Notes: generated by a model not told the origin, from the letters alone. Counted from the first letter of the stretch, positions 15,168 through 24,553 are shown. The stretch: 64,000 bases of DNA from Phormidesmis priestleyi BC1401 (GCF_001650195.1 NZ_LXYR01000013.1:1-64000), one strand, 5' to 3'. Numbers and translations are program-made.

Positions 15168-17798
15168 TTATCCAGAACTCAGCATTCCATTGAGTCGTTC
15201 AAATGCCTTTACTTCCTGCCAAGCTTGCACCACATTGCCCTGCATAAGAGCGGCAACTCCATTAAGAGCGTGTAGTTCTGGCAGATTGGGGTTGAGTGCT
15301 AATGCAGATTGCAGAGCAGTTTGAGCCGCCTTAGGGCGGAAGTCGTAAAGATTTACAAAGGCAAGATAGGCGTAGGCATGAGGATTTTTTGAGTCGAGTT
15401 GAGTGACTCGTTGGAATGCAGCGATCGCTCGATTGACTTTGCGGCTCAACACGTCGGCTAATGCCAGATTATAAGCAAACGCAAGGTTATTCGGCTCTTG
15501 CTGAAGTCGATAATCTGACGCTTGACGCGCCTGAATGACATAGTTTTGAGTCGGATCATATTGATTGATGCGGCTGATTTGCTCAAAGATGTTACTTAAA
15601 GAACTGATTCCTCTGGGCATCATGGCAGAGAGCGATCGCAGCCTCGTAACCCGATCAATGGACGCATTTGGAATCGCGATCGCCTGGGCATCAATTTTTA
15701 ACCGCACCTCTGGCAGCGGAATTCTGTAAGTCTCGCCTGTTTGCTGATTGAGATAGGTTGCCGCTAGAGTATAGATTCCTGTGGCATTGGCGGGGGGCAA
15801 CATGGCAAGTCGTTCAACAATTTGAAACTGAGCCGTGTCTTCTGCTGCGCCGGGTTGCAGCATTCCTAACGCGATCGCGTGGTCGTGCAGCCAGCGATTT
15901 TCGGCTCCGCTATCGGCTCGGCTCCAAGTGAGAAGCACCACGCCCGATCGCAACTGCTGCCAAGAGCCAGACCAGCGATAAGTGACAGGCAACGGTTTTC
16001 CCGGTGCTGCTTTATTGGGAACTCGCACCTGCTCCAAGCGAACGGGCTGACCGTGTGCTCCCAGTGATTGAACTTGCACGGTGGGAACCTGACGACGATA
16101 GAGGTCAAGGGTGCCTTGGTCGGGGAGTGTCCAGGTTTTCTTGAGCTGAAGATCTGGATCTTGGACGATCGTTCGCATTAACGCTGTTTGAGCCGCCGCT
16201 TGACGAATTGAACCCTGATCGCCGCTTTTGGTCACAAACCAGGAGAGCGATCGAGCATCTTGTTCGACTTGCTTTAATGTTGTGCCGACTTGCCGCCCAT
16301 AAACCTGAAAGTTTCGCAGCGCTCCAAAGTAGTTGAGATTATGTTGATTAAAGCTAGAAAGAGACGGCAGCACTCCCAGCGTGGTGATGAGATAAGGATC
16401 GGTGCGAATCACTTCACTAATTACGTCTGCGTGATGCCAGTCTTCTGCTAGCATTGCTCGATGAGAATCGTGGCTTGACAACGCTTTTGGAACCCACTCG
16501 ATCGGCATTAAGCTCAAGACCATCAGCAGCGTTGATAGCCCAACGGCACCCCAGCGAAACCCACGCAGCCGATCGGGAAATAGCACTAATCCCTGCGCTA
16601 ACAGCACCGCAAACACAGGCAACAACGGCGTTATGTAACGATCGTCTTTGTTGACATTGAGCGAACTTAGTAGATAACCGCCTATCAAAAATATCGCTAA
16701 CCACCTCAACGATCGCCACCAGTTGCGATAGGTGGCTTGCCGATAGCCTTTTCTTCGCAATCCACCATAGTCTATTTTTTGCCGTAGCCGACCGCTTGAG
16801 ACAAACCATTCTCCTCGAATCACCGAGCGTTTCCAATACAGCACTAGCCCGACTAATCCTAGTAGCAGCAATGGATAAGACACGAGAGAGGGCAGCAGTT
16901 TGAGGTAAAAAATCCAGGCATCGATCGTGGTGAGTGGCGGATCTCCTTCAGCGATCGCAGAGTCGATCGTGGCGCGTTTACCTGACGTTAAGATCAATAG
17001 CCAGTTAATGCGATACCACGGGAGGCAGATTGAGAGCGCGGTCGCTAAACTTAACAGCAGTTGAATCAGCTTTATCCACGCTTTCTGCCAAAGAAAGGTG
17101 ACGAATAACCAAATAATCGGTACGGTTAAAAATAATAGTGTGGTTTGCTTAGTTAATAATGATAAGCCAAACGAGACTCCGAATGCGACTGACCACAGCC
17201 AGGAACGAATCCAAGGAGGCGTGAATGAACGAAAGTCGGAATCATTTTCGGATTTGACAGAACGCTGATCGGATAGGATTGAGGCTCGATCGCTGATTGC
17301 CCACATCGTCAGAGTAAAAACGCTTAACGTGATCATGGCGACTAACGGATAGTCGATCAAAAAGTCTAAGCGAATTTTATAGAGTTCTGGAAACAGCAGA
17401 CAAAGGACGGTTGCCCATAAACCGACTTGGACATCAAATAGACGTGCGCCTAATCCATAAACTGAGCCAAGCAAGATCGCTCCATAAAACAGATTGACGA
17501 TCGTAGACTGCTCGACTCCAGCGCCAAAAATTGCCAGAAACGGGGTCGTCGAGATGTAGACCAACGGCGGAATTTTGGAGGATAGCGTCCAAAACGTTGC
17601 CCACCAGTCTTGAGAAAACCACTCAGGAGACTGCAAGACTCGCCAGTAGTTCAGCGCTCCGGTAAGATAGTCGGCTTGGTCCCAGCCGGGAACGGATTGA
17701 TCGATCGCAAACCAGACTCGATCGATCACGGCTCCAGTGAGCCAGATCAGCCCCAAAATCGGCAATCCTTTAATCCAATCTGGTTTCGTTGCGCCCAC
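15168..17798 (-). CDS. Membrane glycosyltransferase (GT39/ArnT-like) with C-terminal TPRs
   Basis: An 876-residue protein. The N-terminal half (about 10-460) has roughly ten membrane helices in the layout of the PMT/ArnT (GT-C) superfamily, with an early loop GWDQADYLTGALNYW carrying the acidic residues typical of the lipid-linked sugar donor site. A soluble stretch follows (about 470-720) with a beta-rich part (PLPVTYRWSGSWQQL), and the C-terminus (about 745-876) contains tandem TPR-like helices, such as PNNLAFAYNLALADVLSRK and PHAYAYLAFVNLYDF. It probably transfers a sugar from a polyprenyl phosphate carrier to an acceptor in the periplasm; substrate unknown. Its start lies inside the end of the upstream GNAT gene (29-bp overlap), indicating translational coupling. 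Confidence 0.75.
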   Translation of the reverse strand: MGATKPDWIKGLPILGLIWLTGAVIDRVWFAIDQSVPGWDQADYLTGALNYWRVLQSPEWFSQDWWATFWTLSSKIPPLVYISTTPFLAIFGAGVEQSTIVNLFYGAILLGSVYGLGARLFDVQVGLWATVLCLLFPELYKIRLDFLIDYPLVAMITLSVFTLTMWAISDRASILSDQRSVKSENDSDFRSFTPPWIRSWLWSVAFGVSFGLSLLTKQTTLLFLTVPIIWLFVTFLWQKAWIKLIQLLLSLATALSICLPWYRINWLLILTSGKRATIDSAIAEGDPPLTTIDAWIFYLKLLPSLVSYPLLLLGLVGLVLYWKRSVIRGEWFVSSGRLRQKIDYGGLRRKGYRQATYRNWWRSLRWLAIFLIGGYLLSSLNVNKDDRYITPLLPVFAVLLAQGLVLFPDRLRGFRWGAVGLSTLLMVLSLMPIEWVPKALSSHDSHRAMLAEDWHHADVISEVIRTDPYLITTLGVLPSLSSFNQHNLNYFGALRNFQVYGRQVGTTLKQVEQDARSLSWFVTKSGDQGSIRQAAAQTALMRTIVQDPDLQLKKTWTLPDQGTLDLYRRQVPTVQVQSLGAHGQPVRLEQVRVPNKAAPGKPLPVTYRWSGSWQQLRSGVVLLTWSRADSGAENRWLHDHAIALGMLQPGAAEDTAQFQIVERLAMLPPANATGIYTLAATYLNQQTGETYRIPLPEVRLKIDAQAIAIPNASIDRVTRLRSLSAMMPRGISSLSNIFEQISRINQYDPTQNYVIQARQASDYRLQQEPNNLAFAYNLALADVLSRKVNRAIAAFQRVTQLDSKNPHAYAYLAFVNLYDFRPKAAQTALQSALALNPNLPELHALNGVAALMQGNVVQAWQEVKAFERLNGMLSSG

Positions 17799-18240
17799 TG
17801 GTTAACCCTAATCGTTTACTCATTTTCAGGTGAGGAATGCCCGCTTCTTGAAAGCGATCGCCCTCGACCTCAAATCCCAGTGCTTGATAAAACTCTTTTA
17901 CAGCCTCCTGTGCATGAATACGGATTTCTGGAATATCTTTTTTACTTAAGAACTCGATCGCGGCATTCATAATTTGCTGCCCCACTCCCTGTTTTCGAGC
18001 ATCCGCTAAAACGGCAAGGCGTTCTATCTTTGCCATCGATTGATTAACAAAGCGAATCCGAGCCGTTCCCACCGGGCGATCGTTCAAATAAGCTAAAAAT
18101 TGCACCGCTTCTTCATCTTTTCCATCAAATTCTAAGGTTTCATCGATTCCCTGTTCTTGCTGAAACACCGCAGCCCGAATCGTGCGAATGGGTTCCCAAT
18201 CGTCGGGCAGTTGGGCGATTTTGACAGTCAGTTGCTTCAT
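17770..18240 (-). CDS. GNAT family N-acetyltransferase
   Basis: A 156-residue single-domain acetyltransferase. Motif A for acetyl-CoA binding appears as AKIERLAVLADARKQGVGQQ (R/QxxGxG/A as RKQGVG), followed by NAAIEFLSKKDIPEIRIHAQ and the motif B region VKEFYQALGFEVEGDRFQEAGIP. The pattern resembles YjcF/ElaA-type enzymes that act on small molecules. Substrate unknown. Its 3' end overlaps the start of the glycosyltransferase gene by 29 bp, so the two are likely co-translated, which may suggest an acetylated sugar or lipid product; that link is speculative. Confidence 0.85.
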   Translation of the reverse strand: MKQLTVKIAQLPDDWEPIRTIRAAVFQQEQGIDETLEFDGKDEEAVQFLAYLNDRPVGTARIRFVNQSMAKIERLAVLADARKQGVGQQIMNAAIEFLSKKDIPEIRIHAQEAVKEFYQALGFEVEGDRFQEAGIPHLKMSKRLGLTSGRNETRLD

Positions 18241-18322
18241 GGCGATCGAGTCACAACTTTTTTACAGTGTGTCAGCATCCGTGAGTTCTGCCAATCGTAG
18301 TCGAGATTTCTCCTGCGAGGCT

Positions 18323-19936
18323 CTAGGTTAAGACGGGTAATAAAATCTGAGAACTGCCTGTTTGTAAGGTCACGGTGATGATTTGAGCCTCGATCGCCCG
18401 TCCTTCTCCTGGCATTTCGGTTCCCAGATTGACGGGATAGGCAGGAAAACAGGCTCCACTGACACTCAATCGAATCGCACTTCCTTCTTGAATTTGAATG
18501 CAAATCGGTTGAAGAACGATTCTCAAGGGCGGATCACTAGAATCGACTCGTAGATAGCCTTGAGTGAAGTTATAAACTCCTCCATTAGGGCGAACTTCGG
18601 ACAGCACTGCCGACAGATCAAAACTGGGTGTATCAGCCGTGCAGTCAAGCTCTACGATGACATTTCCAAGCAAATGCAGCGCCTCAGATAACGGTTTAGA
18701 CGTGTAGGTGAGAACATCACTGCGGCAATCGAGAGAGGCACGATCGAACGAGCCAGACGGCGCAGAAGCGTGACCTCCCAACGCGGGGACAGGTCGCCAA
18801 GGATCATGAACTAAGACATCTACAGAGGAAGAACCCCGATCGGGTGTGAGCATCCCATCAGAATCGCGGATGCTGGCGAGTCCATTGCTGCTAAGAAAAT
18901 AGGGCGTTCTGGGGAGATTGGGAAATTCGTCGAACGATCGCCATTCATTACTTCCCAGTTCAAATAATTTGACGGGAGGTTCATCCAGCAATCCGGTGTC
19001 AATGCCTTTGAGAAACTGGTCAAACCAGCGAATCTGAGCGCGATCGCACACACTTGCGGCTTCTGAACCATAGTCAACAGCACCGACTTTTCGCCCCCAC
19101 GGCAAATGCGCCCACGCCCCGACTAGCAGATGTTGGCGATGTTGGCTTTGACTCATCGCTTGATATAAATTCAAGGTGCCGCGCATAAATGTGTCAAACC
19201 AGCCGCCAATGTGCAGCATCGGCAGATCAAACTCTTGGAGATACGTTTTAGGAGATAGCCGTTGCCAATAAGGATCAGAGGCGGGACGATCGAGCCAGTC
19301 GTGATAGAACGAATCGGCTGCCCACTCGCTCATGATTTTGGGACGGGCGGGAATGGCATCGTGCAGAGGCAAATTTCGTGCCGCATTCGAGAGTGTCAGA
19401 AATGCCGCTTCGTCGCCCTTGAGTCGTGCCGTTTCTGCCGCGATCTGAATCGCCCATCCCAAATTTGCTTGGAGACAAAACGCGCCGCCTTCATACGCCC
19501 ACTCGTGATAGAGGTCATAGCCCAACATAGCAGGGCACAGTGCCTTGAGCGCAGCAGGACGCTTCACCGCTGCATAGAGTTGAGTCATTCCTTGATACGA
19601 AAACCCATACATCCCAACCACGCCACTGCTGCCCGGAAGCGTCGCCGCCCAATTCACCGTGTCATAACCGTCTTCAATCTCATTCTCAAACAGCCGAAAT
19701 TCTCCTTCAGAGGTGCCCCGACCGCGCACATCCTGGATAACGACAATGTAGCCGTGAGCCGCATACCAAATCGGATGGGCATAAACGATCGTAGAGGCGA
19801 TCGCGCGTCCATAAGGTTGCCGCATCAGCAGCACCGGAAACGTGCCGTCTGCTTTGGGATAATAAACGTCCGCATCGAGCCGCGCCCCGTCGCGAGTGTG
19901 CATCGAGTGAGCTTGTTTTGGCAACACCTCAAACAT
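18323..19936 (-). CDS. CocE/NonD family hydrolase (X-Pro dipeptidyl-peptidase S15-like)
   Basis: A 537-residue serine hydrolase. The N-terminal alpha/beta domain has HTRDGARLDADVYYP, VLLMRQPYGRA, the strand-loop VVIQDVRGRGTSEGEF and the nucleophile elbow GMYGFSYQGM. A helical cap follows, then HIGGWFDTFMRGTLNLY (catalytic Asp region) and GAWAHLPWG (His region). The C-terminal ~190 residues form a jelly-roll-like lobe (FDLSAVLSEV, GYLRVDSSDPP). Members cleave esters or amides, such as cocaine esterase, X-Pro peptidases and acylases. It is the last gene of a three-gene run with the cupin (8-bp overlap) and the cysteine hydrolase. The actual substrate is unknown. Confidence 0.85.
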   Translation of the reverse strand: MFEVLPKQAHSMHTRDGARLDADVYYPKADGTFPVLLMRQPYGRAIASTIVYAHPIWYAAHGYIVVIQDVRGRGTSEGEFRLFENEIEDGYDTVNWAATLPGSSGVVGMYGFSYQGMTQLYAAVKRPAALKALCPAMLGYDLYHEWAYEGGAFCLQANLGWAIQIAAETARLKGDEAAFLTLSNAARNLPLHDAIPARPKIMSEWAADSFYHDWLDRPASDPYWQRLSPKTYLQEFDLPMLHIGGWFDTFMRGTLNLYQAMSQSQHRQHLLVGAWAHLPWGRKVGAVDYGSEAASVCDRAQIRWFDQFLKGIDTGLLDEPPVKLFELGSNEWRSFDEFPNLPRTPYFLSSNGLASIRDSDGMLTPDRGSSSVDVLVHDPWRPVPALGGHASAPSGSFDRASLDCRSDVLTYTSKPLSEALHLLGNVIVELDCTADTPSFDLSAVLSEVRPNGGVYNFTQGYLRVDSSDPPLRIVLQPICIQIQEGSAIRLSVSGACFPAYPVNLGTEMPGEGRAIEAQIITVTLQTGSSQILLPVLT

Positions 19937-20390
19937 GAGACAACTTAGGAATGGGAGTGCGCTGCAAGACCGCCATATCTTCGTCGTCTAGCTCAACCGG
20001 AACGCCACTGCGAATCAGTTCGGCAAAGTCTTCGTTTGGCACCATAAAACAGAGGGCATAAAGACGCTCAGAGCCAGTGTTTCTGACTTCATGAATGCCC
20101 GTCGGCGGCACGAGCAGACTGTCACCTGCCTGAATCGGCTCTTCTTTGCCATCGCAAATCGCGATGCCCTGCCCTTTGAGCACGAAAAACATCTCGATCG
20201 CCATTTGGTGACGATTGGGCGGCGTTTTGCCCCCGATGTCAAAAATCTCGACGCAAAACGTCATTGAGAAATTCGCGATCGCTGGGTCGAAGACGATCGC
20301 CAATCGGTTTGAGTCGTGAGGGCTAATGCGATAAGCCTGATAGTCTCGCGGAGACTTGACTACGGCGATTACACAACTGTCATCAAGCAT
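19929..20390 (-). CDS. Cupin domain protein
   Basis: About 153 residues from the ATG at 20390, which has GGAGG five bases upstream; an ATG at 20426 would add 12 residues but lacks such a site. The double-stranded beta-helix motif 1 reads as PPNRHQMAIEMFFVLKGQG, with His and Glu positioned as metal ligands. Motif 2 is GDSLLVPPTGIHEVRNTG. It may be a metal-dependent enzyme or a ligand sensor. The stop overlaps the start of the CocE-like gene by 8 bp and it follows the cysteine hydrolase by about 90 bp, so the three probably share a transcript. Function is undefined. Confidence 0.78.
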   Translation of the reverse strand: MLDDSCVIAVVKSPRDYQAYRISPHDSNRLAIVFDPAIANFSMTFCVEIFDIGGKTPPNRHQMAIEMFFVLKGQGIAICDGKEEPIQAGDSLLVPPTGIHEVRNTGSERLYALCFMVPNEDFAELIRSGVPVELDDEDMAVLQRTPIPKLSHV

Positions 20391-20482
20391 GAGATCCTCC
20401 AGAAGCGGCAAATAGTCCGATTTCACCCTCTTATAGCCAACTTATCCGCCACGTCTGATACAAACTGCACGAATCTTGAGAA

Positions 20483-21328
20483 TTAGAACGGCTCGATCGC
20501 CGTCAAAATCGCCTGAGATTTGGTCACAAATCCAAAGCATTGTTTCACGTTATACAAAGTGGCTTGCCAACAAAATTCGGGTGAAGTCGTCGCGGTGCAG
20601 TCTTTGATCAAGAGACAGTCATAGCCTAGAAAGTTCGCGTCTTGAAGAGTTGCCATCACGCACTGATCGGCATTGACTCCGGCAAAAAAGAGCGTCGTTT
20701 TGCCCAAATTGCGGAGAATGCTGTCAAGCGGCGTGTCCCAAAAGCCACTCATGCGGTACTTATCGATGTGAATATCTTTGGAGGTCTGCTCTAGCTCATC
20801 GACGATCGCCGCTGCCCAACTTCCTGCCGTCAGCACCGGAGCCTGATTTTTGGGCAACGGGTCGCCTAACCCAATCCCTGCCCCGGTTGGATTGTAGACG
20901 TGTCTAGAAGCCGCGCTAATGTTCAGCAAATCAGGACGGTTGCCCCAGTTCACCCAAATAATCGGCACTTGCTGACTTCGCAGCGCGGGCAGGAATTTTT
21001 GGAGCGGCGCGATCGGCTCTCGTGCCGGAATAACATCGACTCCAATGTGCGCCAGCCAGCCGTCGGGATGACAAAAATCATTCTGCATATCGATAATCAG
21101 AATCGCGGTTTTTGCCAAGTCGAGGCGCAGCGTTTTGGTGTCGGTGGCAACGACGATCGGCTTTGGTTCTAACGGCGGACGGGTAATATCGGCGGTTGCT
21201 GCATCGACTGCCCAAGCGTTGGGGGCAACTCCTAGCGGTTTGAGAGATGGGTTCATGGGGGTGATTGAGAAAGAATTGGAAGCGGCGATCGGGGCTTGGG
21301 GGAACTCCGATTGGGGATCACTCTTCAT
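20483..21328 (-). CDS. Cysteine hydrolase, isochorismatase-like superfamily
   Basis: A 281-residue protein. After a variable 65-residue N-terminus, the fold starts TAILIIDMQNDFCHPDGW, holding the catalytic Asp. The catalytic Lys lies in HIDKYRMSGFWDTPLD and the nucleophile Cys in FFAGVNADQCVMATLQDA. This Asp-Lys-Cys triad marks amidohydrolases such as N-carbamoylsarcosine amidase, biuret hydrolase and ureidoacrylate hydrolase RutB, not true isochorismatase. An amide or ureido compound is therefore a plausible substrate. First gene of the cysteine hydrolase-cupin-CocE run. Alternative start: ATG at 21256 (MNPSLKPLG). No other pyrimidine- or urea-degradation genes are nearby. Confidence 0.82.
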   Translation of the reverse strand: MKSDPQSEFPQAPIAASNSFSITPMNPSLKPLGVAPNAWAVDAATADITRPPLEPKPIVVATDTKTLRLDLAKTAILIIDMQNDFCHPDGWLAHIGVDVIPAREPIAPLQKFLPALRSQQVPIIWVNWGNRPDLLNISAASRHVYNPTGAGIGLGDPLPKNQAPVLTAGSWAAAIVDELEQTSKDIHIDKYRMSGFWDTPLDSILRNLGKTTLFFAGVNADQCVMATLQDANFLGYDCLLIKDCTATTSPEFCWQATLYNVKQCFGFVTKSQAILTAIEPF

Positions 21329-21668
21329 GGATTACTACAGATGTCTTGTTCGTGCTGTTCATGAAATTACGAATTTAGACCAAATTTATGAATGAATGCG
21401 ATAGATGGTTGGTTTACCCGATGGCGGGGAGACGTTCCACCGAAAAGCCTCTACAGGGTTTTGGGGTTGTGATGGGATTGGTTGCAACGGGCGACTTGCT
21501 GGTATCAAGAGATCTATTGTTTGATTCTGCTCTGACTAATTTTTTTGAGACAAACTCTTTTAAGTAATTTGATTAATTTTTAGAGCAGAGTCCTGCGTTT
21601 AATCCTTAAATTCACGTCCAAATCATCCATTTCAGACTATAAATATCTCACTTCGACTCTTCACCCTT
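21329..21668. other. 340-bp divergent intergenic region with a decayed hairpin repeat
   Basis: It separates the cysteine hydrolase gene (minus) from omp85 (plus) and must hold both promoters. A degenerate copy of the GTAGAGACGTT-type repeat lies at 21412-21457 (TTTACCCGATGGCGGGGAGA and then CGTTCCACCGAAAAGCCTCT). The rest is A+T-rich and includes TTTTTTTGAGACAAACTCTT near 21540. No open frame looks real. Confidence 0.5.
21412..21457. repeat. Degenerate copy of the GTAGAGACGTT hairpin repeat
   Basis: The block begins TTTACCCGATGGCG and contains the palindrome GAGACGTTCCACCGAAAAGC followed by CTCTACA. It matches one half of the two-hairpin elements at 28290, 33537 and 39545, with one base changed in the stem. 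Confidence 0.6.
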
Positions 21669-23867
21669 ATGCGCCTCTCGACCGTCACAGTCTGCACTCT
21701 CGCCGCTCTTTCTACTTGGGATGTCTCCCAAAACGCGAATGCGGCTATTCCAGAAGCTCCCTCTATTGAGAAAGCTGCCGATGTGGTGGTGGCGACTGAC
21801 GCGATCGAGCCTACACCCATTCAAACGGTCGCTCCTCCTGAAACAATTGTCTCTCAGCAATTTTCATCCTCTTCAAAGCCAACGGTGACGATCGAAGACA
21901 CGTCTCGCTATTATCAAGACTATCAGCCTGCTGCACCGACCGTAGAATCTGCACAGCCGACTGCGATCGCGCCGACAGCTTCGGTTAAGCCAACCCTACC
22001 CGCCTCAATCAATCAACCTGTCTGGGTGATTCCTCAAAAGAATCTGACTCCGCCGACGGTGACTCCACCTGCGGTTTCGACTCCTAAACTGATCGCCAAT
22101 CCGTCACCGCTCTCGTCGGATTTGGTAGTGACGGCAACCGACGTGCAAATCGTCGGCGCAGCAGACCCCGAACTTCAGCAGATTATCCGTCGCGCCATTC
22201 GCACGCAATTGGGGGGAGGCACGAGTAAAAGTCAGCTTCAAGAAGATGTCGCGGCGATTTTAGAAACGGGGTTATTCAGCACTGCCAGCGTCGCCAGTCG
22301 CGAAAATCCGAATGGGTTGAGCGTCACCTTTCAAGTGCAGCCGATCGTGGTGCGATCCGTGCGATTAGTTAACGCTCAAGCATTGCCTCTTACGGTGGTC
22401 AACGACATCTTCCGATCGCAGATTGGCACGATCGCCAGTCCTTCGGCTCTCAATCAAGGTGTGCGACAAATCAATCAGTGGTATGCCCAAAATAATTACA
22501 ACCTGGCAAGAGTTATCGCCTTGCAACCCAGTCGAGACGGAGTGTTGACGATCGAGGTGGCTGAAGGAGTGATCGGTGATGTGCAGATTCGCTTTACCGA
22601 TGATCAGGGCAAACTGGTGGATGACAAAGGCAACCCGATTCGCGGCAGAACTCAAGAGAGTTTTATCAAACAGCAGGTGCAAATCAAGCCAGGACAGGTG
22701 TTTCAAGAAGATCTGGCGCGACAAGACCTGCAAAGATTGGTTCAAACCGGGTTATTCACGAATGCTCGTGTCGGTTTAGAAGGCGATGCAAAACGCACGA
22801 TCGTGGTCTACAACCTCGCCGAAGCCCGCACTCGTGCTATCAACGCAACGGGCGGCTACAACACAGACTTGGGGCTGTATGGCGGACTCAACTATCAAGA
22901 CCGCAACATCGCAGGAATTGGACAACAACTCAGCACCAATGTCTTGATCGGCACGAAAGACGCTCAATTTGACGGGCGATTTGTCAGCCCCTATCGCGTT
23001 AACGAGCCGGACAAACTCGGCTATAGCGTCGATGCCTTCCGGCGAAGAGGGCTGTCTCGCGTGTTTGACGACAACGTGAAATTGGCGAACGACGATCGAG
23101 TTCGAGAAGGGCGATTTGGCGGAGGCGTTTCGGTCAACCGCCCAATTGATCAAGACTGGAACGGGTCGCTAGGGTTGAACTATAACCGAGTCAGCCTCCG
23201 CGATGCGAGTGGCAATGTGGTGAGGCGCGATCGCAACGGCAATCCGCTCTCGTTTAGCGGCACGGGCATTGATGATCTGGTATCGCTCAACTTCAACGCG
23301 ATTCGCGACAAGCGAGATAACGTGATCGACCCCACCAGCGGCTCTTTCTTGAGTTTGAGCACCGAGCAATTTTTGCCGATCGGCAGTGGCAGCATTCTCG
23401 CCAATCGCATTCAGGCAAACTACACGCAATATGTGCCCGTCAATATTCTGAACACGCTGCAAACCAAGAACGAGCCAGAAACGCTTGCTCTTAATTTGCA
23501 GGGCGGCACCACGATCGGAGATTTGCCTCCCTACAACGCCTATTCACTGGGCGGACCGAACTCGGTTCGAGGCTACGATGCTGGCGATGTGGGCATTTCT
23601 CGAAGCTATGTCTTAGCATCAGCAGAATATCGGTTTCCGATCTACAGCATCATTGGAGGGGCGGTGTTTGCCGATTTTGCCTCCGATTTAGGATCGAGTG
23701 CATCAGTCTTAGGGCAACCTGGGATCGAGCGCGGCAGACCCGGATCAGGGTTTGGCATCGGTGCAGGTGTGCGGCTCAAATCACCCCTAGGAATCATCCG
23801 CGCCGATTTTGGATTAAACGATCAGGGTGATAGCCGCGTCCAATTTGGTTTTGGGCAAAAATTTTAA
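21669..23867 (+). CDS. Cyanobacterial Omp85 (BamA/Toc75-type outer-membrane assembly protein)
   Basis: A 732-residue outer-membrane protein. The first 25 residues form a signal peptide ending near QNANA. A Pro/Ala/Thr-rich region (about 26-140) precedes three POTRA-like domains. The first begins LVVTATDVQIVGAADPELQQ and the last ends near VQTGLFTNARVGLEGD. The C-terminal barrel (about 375-732) includes TGGYNTDLGLYGGLNYQDRN, the conserved GGPNSVRGY motif (VRGY-type in loop 6) and a terminal FGFGQKF ending in Phe. It inserts beta-barrel proteins into the outer membrane. Length and proline-rich N-terminus fit the cyanobacterial lineage ancestral to chloroplast Toc75. It is followed by a hairpin repeat. 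Confidence 0.93.
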   Translation: MRLSTVTVCTLAALSTWDVSQNANAAIPEAPSIEKAADVVVATDAIEPTPIQTVAPPETIVSQQFSSSSKPTVTIEDTSRYYQDYQPAAPTVESAQPTAIAPTASVKPTLPASINQPVWVIPQKNLTPPTVTPPAVSTPKLIANPSPLSSDLVVTATDVQIVGAADPELQQIIRRAIRTQLGGGTSKSQLQEDVAAILETGLFSTASVASRENPNGLSVTFQVQPIVVRSVRLVNAQALPLTVVNDIFRSQIGTIASPSALNQGVRQINQWYAQNNYNLARVIALQPSRDGVLTIEVAEGVIGDVQIRFTDDQGKLVDDKGNPIRGRTQESFIKQQVQIKPGQVFQEDLARQDLQRLVQTGLFTNARVGLEGDAKRTIVVYNLAEARTRAINATGGYNTDLGLYGGLNYQDRNIAGIGQQLSTNVLIGTKDAQFDGRFVSPYRVNEPDKLGYSVDAFRRRGLSRVFDDNVKLANDDRVREGRFGGGVSVNRPIDQDWNGSLGLNYNRVSLRDASGNVVRRDRNGNPLSFSGTGIDDLVSLNFNAIRDKRDNVIDPTSGSFLSLSTEQFLPIGSGSILANRIQANYTQYVPVNILNTLQTKNEPETLALNLQGGTTIGDLPPYNAYSLGGPNSVRGYDAGDVGISRSYVLASAEYRFPIYSIIGGAVFADFASDLGSSASVLGQPGIERGRPGSGFGIGAGVRLKSPLGIIRADFGLNDQGDSRVQFGFGQKF

Positions 23868-23968
23868 CCCACGATGCCGTAGAGACGTTTCGGTGGAACG
23901 TCTCTCCTCCAGACGAGCGTGCCATGACCCACCATCCATCACATTCAAAAATCAAATAGTTGGCACAG
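23866..23968. repeat. GTAGAGACGTTTCGG hairpin repeat after omp85
   Basis: It contains GTAGAGACGTTTCGGTGGAA followed by CGTCTCTCC, an inverted repeat, then GCCATGACCC and CACATTCAAAAATCAAA. The order of hairpin, CCATGACC and CATTCAAAAAT matches the copies at 28290 and 33537. It may double as the omp85 terminator. Confidence 0.65.
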
Positions 23969-24018
23969 AAAATCTATTCAACTTCGATCGAGCGCCCCAC
24001 CCCCAACGGCTCGATCGG

Positions 24019-24429
24019 TTAATTCAACAACACCATCGTCGTAGTAGAATTGACTTCAAATCCAATCTTTTCGTAGAATGACTGTTGATGAGTCGTCATT
24101 AAATAGACTCGCTCGACTCGACTCATGTGAGGGTGACTCAGCACCGTCTCGACTAATTTGCGTCCCAACCCTGCCCCTTGATAGTCGGGGTGAATCACCA
24201 CATCCCAAATCGTGGCTCGATAGATGCCGTCAGAAGTCGCTCTCGCAAACCCGACTAATCGATCGCCGTCCCACGCCGAGATTACCGGATTGCTGTGACG
24301 AATTGCGAGCGCTAACTCCTCCGATCTGCGATCAGTTGCCCAAAATGCTGCCCGTTGAAACAAGTCTTGAAGCTGCGAAAGCTCGATCTGCTGTGGGCGA
24401 TCGCAAAGCTGAATCTGATGACAATCCAT
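24019..24429 (-). CDS. GNAT family N-acetyltransferase
   Basis: About 136 residues from ATG 24429 (MDCHQIQLCDRPQQ), which has AAGGTTAGGA directly upstream; the frame runs to 24531 but adds no family sequence. The acetyl-CoA site is clear: IWDVVIHPDYQGAGLGRKLV (Q-G-A-G-L-G) followed by ETVLSHPHMSRVERVYLMTT. QQSFYEKIGFEVNSTTTMVL forms the C-terminal strand-helix. Such small GNATs acetylate amino groups of small molecules or proteins. Substrate unknown. It is divergent from the diheme cytochrome gene. Confidence 0.83.
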   Translation of the reverse strand: MDCHQIQLCDRPQQIELSQLQDLFQRAAFWATDRRSEELALAIRHSNPVISAWDGDRLVGFARATSDGIYRATIWDVVIHPDYQGAGLGRKLVETVLSHPHMSRVERVYLMTTHQQSFYEKIGFEVNSTTTMVLLN

Positions 24430-24553
24430 TCCTAACCTTATACTCTGAGCACTGGCGATTTCAATTATTCTGATTGAGGTTGGTCGTCCAGCAAAATACT
24501 GACGCGCCTCTTTTCCTGAACAGAGAAACATCCAGATGAAATAGTGAGTCTAG

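Noticed and set aside
16417-16836. 139-residue minus-strand frame inside the glycosyltransferase
   Set aside because: Same-strand shadow frame within a clear gene; Ser/Arg-rich with no family pattern.
19262-19948. 228-residue plus-strand open frame
   Set aside because: Fully antisense to the intact CocE-like gene; Arg/His-rich composition with no domain pattern.
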